Shown here: positions 61,984-64,000 of the stretch, piece after piece
How positions within the stretch are numbered: the first letter of the stretch is position 1
How the letters are laid out: every line of letters begins with the position of its first letter
DNA from: Methanohalophilus halophilus
Lineage (GTDB): Archaea > Halobacteriota > Methanosarcinia > Methanosarcinales > Methanosarcinaceae
Assembly (NCBI RefSeq): GCF_001889405.1
Contig: NZ_CP017921.1
Coordinates: 1,316,057-1,380,056 of the forward strand
Length of the DNA: 64,000 nt
Reading direction: 5' to 3'
Made by a program: the position numbers and the translations under genes
The notes under the pieces: generated by a model
Told to the model about the DNA's origin: nothing
Database searches by the model: none
Seen by the model: only the letters and a program-made list of their open reading frames with translations

Positions 61984-62757
61984 TTAGAAACTGATACGAT
62001 ATTGCAACAATACAGCAACTACTATAAGCATCAATCCGAATATTTTTTTGAAATATTTTCTGGAAAGGGTTTCAAGATTCCATTTTGAGGTATACATAAT
62101 CCGGGAGCCAAACTGGCTTCCAATCAGTGAGACAGTAGCAAATAGAATCATTGTAGTACCAGAAATTTCGATGTTGTTTAGATGGGAGAGCAGGCCGGAC
62201 AGTGAAGAGATCATTACAATTAGCGATGAAGTGGCAGGTGCCTCCCTTATCCCGTATCCAAGACCAAGGAGCAGAGGCACCACGAAAGTTCCGCCCCCGA
62301 TACCCAGCATTCCCGCGGATATTCCTACCGCAATACCCACAAGCGACCCCAAAAACAGTCTCCTGTGGGTTGCTGGGTCTGATATGTATGCTTGTTTTTT
62401 GCCATTAATGAGCATGCTTAATCCGACAAGAACTATTACAACACTGAAAATAAAGAGAATTGTCTCCTCAGAAACTCTCATGCCAATATGTGTTCCAATT
62501 GGTGCTCCGATTACTGAAAAGATAAGGAAAGGAATTGCGGTATGAAAATCTATCATTTTCTTTTTCAGGTATGTAAATGAAGCTGAACCGGCTGTGGTCA
62601 CATTAAGCAGAAGGGCAAGCGGAATTGCTATTCTCAGGTCAATCCCAATCCAGTAAAAGAGGGGTACATATATTACTGCCCCTCCAATTCCCAATAATGC
62701 AAAAATGGAGGAAAGTCCCAGGATAAGGAGTGCAAGAAGAAAAGGATCTACAGCCAT
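61984..62757 (-). CDS. TauE/SafE-family anion exporter
   Basis: 257 aa with seven to eight hydrophobic segments. Two related halves have glycine-rich starts: LGLSSIFALLGIGGAVIYVP and GIAVGISAGMLGIGGGTFVV, the classic repeat of TauE/SafE (DUF81) proteins that export sulfite, sulfoacetate or related organic anions. The substrate here is unknown. ATG 62757 lies six bases after the TrkA stop, so it probably shares the RCK transcript. TTATCA-TAG-TGATAA at 61941-61955 lies between its end and tRNA-Arg. Confidence 0.88.
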   Translation of the reverse strand: MAVDPFLLALLILGLSSIFALLGIGGAVIYVPLFYWIGIDLRIAIPLALLLNVTTAGSASFTYLKKKMIDFHTAIPFLIFSVIGAPIGTHIGMRVSEETILFIFSVVIVLVGLSMLINGKKQAYISDPATHRRLFLGSLVGIAVGISAGMLGIGGGTFVVPLLLGLGYGIREAPATSSLIVMISSLSGLLSHLNNIEISGTTMILFATVSLIGSQFGSRIMYTSKWNLETLSRKYFKKIFGLMLIVVAVLLQYRISF

Positions 62758-62763
62758 TATATC

Positions 62764-63447
62764 TTACTTATCCTTTACATCTTTGTATTTTGCTTTGAAG
62801 CGGGCAATATCCTCACGTGTGCCTACAACAGATATGACATCTCCCTGTTCAAGTACTAAATCATCCAGTTCTTCTATTTTTTTTGTATCTCCTTGCATAT
62901 ATCCGATTACACGACATCCGATAGTATTATACAGGTCGAGTTCGCTGATTGTTTTTCCTCCCATGTTCTGACCCACGACATGACGCTCAATTTCAGTTCC
63001 CTCATAAAGCATTATGTCTTCTATCGGACAGTATCCCCCGGTCCCATAACAAACAGAAGTGATTTTTGCCAGCATCTGGCCGGCAACTATAGAAAGGGAT
63101 GCGACGTAATCGGCTCCTGCCTTGTATATTTTGTCAATGGATTCAACTGAATTTGCCCTGGAAAAGATTGTGGACTCCGGATTTAACCCTCTGGAGATAA
63201 GAGTGGCAAATATAACATCTGTATCTTGATTCAGGCAAATTATAACTGTAGAGGCATTCTCGATACCCGCATTTTTGAGTACCTCTTCTTCCGTACCATT
63301 ACCCACTATATATTCAAAATCCGGCCTCGTGAAAAGGTCCTCTTTTGAATCAACAATGACAAAAGGGATGTCATTCTCGTCAAGTACTTCTGCAATCCTT
63401 TTTCCCACATCCCCGTATCCAAGAACGATTATATGACCCATTTGCAT
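62764..63447 (-). CDS. RCK/TrkA-type potassium transport regulator
   Basis: 227 aa. The RCK-N Rossmann domain starts HIIVLGYGDVGKRIAEVLDE, the nucleotide-binding glycine motif, with FVIVDSKED supplying the acidic ribose-binding residue; RCK-C follows from about residue 145 (VVGQNMGGKTISELDLY, VISVVGTREDIARF). It should gate a potassium channel or Trk transporter in response to NAD(H) or ATP. ATG 63447 has AGGTGAC six bases upstream. It is one gene downstream of another RCK protein, 13 bases after its stop and in another frame. Confidence 0.9.
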   Translation of the reverse strand: MQMGHIIVLGYGDVGKRIAEVLDENDIPFVIVDSKEDLFTRPDFEYIVGNGTEEEVLKNAGIENASTVIICLNQDTDVIFATLISRGLNPESTIFSRANSVESIDKIYKAGADYVASLSIVAGQMLAKITSVCYGTGGYCPIEDIMLYEGTEIERHVVGQNMGGKTISELDLYNTIGCRVIGYMQGDTKKIEELDDLVLEQGDVISVVGTREDIARFKAKYKDVKDK

Positions 63448-63460
63448 TCCAAGTCACCTA

Positions 63461-64000
63461 TCATTTTGTAAGATCCTTTAATTCACTCAAATGTTCCATT
63501 GTACCGGTTGCAAGCAGTACAGTATTTTCTTTAATTATTTCTTCATCATCCACTTTCAGGAACAATTTACCTTCTTTTCTTAATCCAATTATATTTGCTC
63601 CTGTTTTCATGTGGATATTTGCTTCATTGAATGATTTGCCAATAAGCTGACTTGCAGGGTATACGGGAAGTTCTACAATGCTATATTCATCCAGAAATGT
63701 AGTTGCACCACCAAGCCCCATTACATAGGGGTCCAGTGCTTTTTTTCCCAGGAACCTGCCAAGTACAAGTTTTGGGGAAACTACACGATTTGCACCTGCA
63801 TATTTGAGGTATTTGATATTTGCTGAATCTTCGGCTACTGCTATTATGTAAGTATCTGCAAGGCTGGAAGCGGTAAGGACAATACTGGCGTTTTCCTCAT
63901 CAGAGCGATTTGCTATCAAAAAGCGGGCATTGTCAACCCTGGCGTTTTCCAGGGCTTCATCATCTGTGGCTTTACCGTATATGCATGGTAGTTTTTTTTC
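63461..64000 (-). CDS. RCK-domain potassium channel or regulator, 5' part outside window
   Basis: The frame is open from the right edge to TGA at 63461 (179 codons). The visible part starts within RCK-N (GKATDDEALENARVDNARF, then SIVLTASSLADTYIIAVAED) and continues with VVSPKLVLGRFLGKKALDPY and an RCK-C domain (LPVYPASQLIGKSFNEANIH). The N-terminus, which in related archaeal proteins carries a two-helix potassium channel pore, is outside. Together with the next gene it probably forms a potassium channel/regulator operon, which would suit a salt-adapted cell. Confidence 0.88.
   Translation of the reverse strand, partial: EKKLPCIYGKATDDEALENARVDNARFLIANRSDEENASIVLTASSLADTYIIAVAEDSANIKYLKYAGANRVVSPKLVLGRFLGKKALDPYVMGLGGATTFLDEYSIVELPVYPASQLIGKSFNEANIHMKTGANIIGLRKEGKLFLKVDDEEIIKENTVLLATGTMEHLSELKDLTK

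Overview
This 64-kb window comes from a methanogenic archaeon, most likely a halophilic methylotrophic member of the Methanosarcinaceae (Methanohalophilus, Methanolobus or Methanococcoides type). The archaeal signs are the uninterrupted S10/spc-type ribosomal operon with the archaeal proteins eS4, eL32, eL19 and RNase P subunit Rpp29, a BHB-type tRNA intron, a C/D box sRNA, TATA-box promoters and many short-leader or leaderless genes. The methanogen signs are a CooC-type CODH maturation ATPase, CbiZ corrinoid salvage, DUF134/DUF5320 proteins and rare TAG stops. A glucosylglycerate synthase points to salt adaptation. The species assignment is inference.

Layout. 1-4.8 kb: the visible part of a PAS/GAF sensor kinase, then a Zn/Mn-type ABC importer (znuA-znuC-znuB). 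5-13.8 kb: scattered metabolic genes: exported acetolactate decarboxylase, LL-diaminopimelate aminotransferase, chorismate synthase, a CDF transporter, cooC, a TctA-like permease, tRNA 2-thiolation protein NcsA and a TudS-like protein. 13.8-18.8 kb: a candidate C-rich small RNA, membrane pyrophosphatase, a DUF134 regulator with an internal translation start, a frameshifted DUF5320 gene and a radical SAM enzyme. 18.9-26.9 kb: acetyl-CoA synthetase, pyrF, a C/D box sRNA, cbiZ, a degenerate HD protein, a FilR1-type regulator, Hsp20, a receiver protein and a methyltransferase. 27-43.3 kb: a structured leader RNA, then 22 ribosomal protein genes plus Rpp29, secY, adk, an EMC3/Oxa1-like insertase gene, cmk, cbf5 and tRNA-Ser. 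43.3-52.2 kb: soluble pyrophosphatase, P-type ATPase, aminotransferase, a molybdate/tungstate importer behind a palindromic operator, and glucosylglycerate-phosphate synthase. 52.6-64 kb: a TPR gene crossed by two in-frame amber codons, a CDP-alcohol phosphatidyltransferase, purSQ, RNase HII, a Tad/archaellum-like ATPase and membrane protein pair, pheT, intron-containing tRNA-Arg, a TauE-type exporter and two RCK potassium-regulatory proteins.

The items most likely to be new are small. They are a TATA-driven, stem-closed RNA with two TAAACCCCCC copies in its loop (13822-13897); a textbook C/D box sRNA (21516-21577); a structured leader ending in a hairpin and T-run before uL3 (about 26920-27171); the DUF134 gene whose second half has its own perfect Shine-Dalgarno and ATG (17171); and the TPR gene that stays open through two TAG codons (52915 and 52924), a possible pyrrolysine protein. 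I saw no CRISPR array, insertion sequence, prophage or large defence island. Domain and family names rest on motif recognition by eye; no searches were run.
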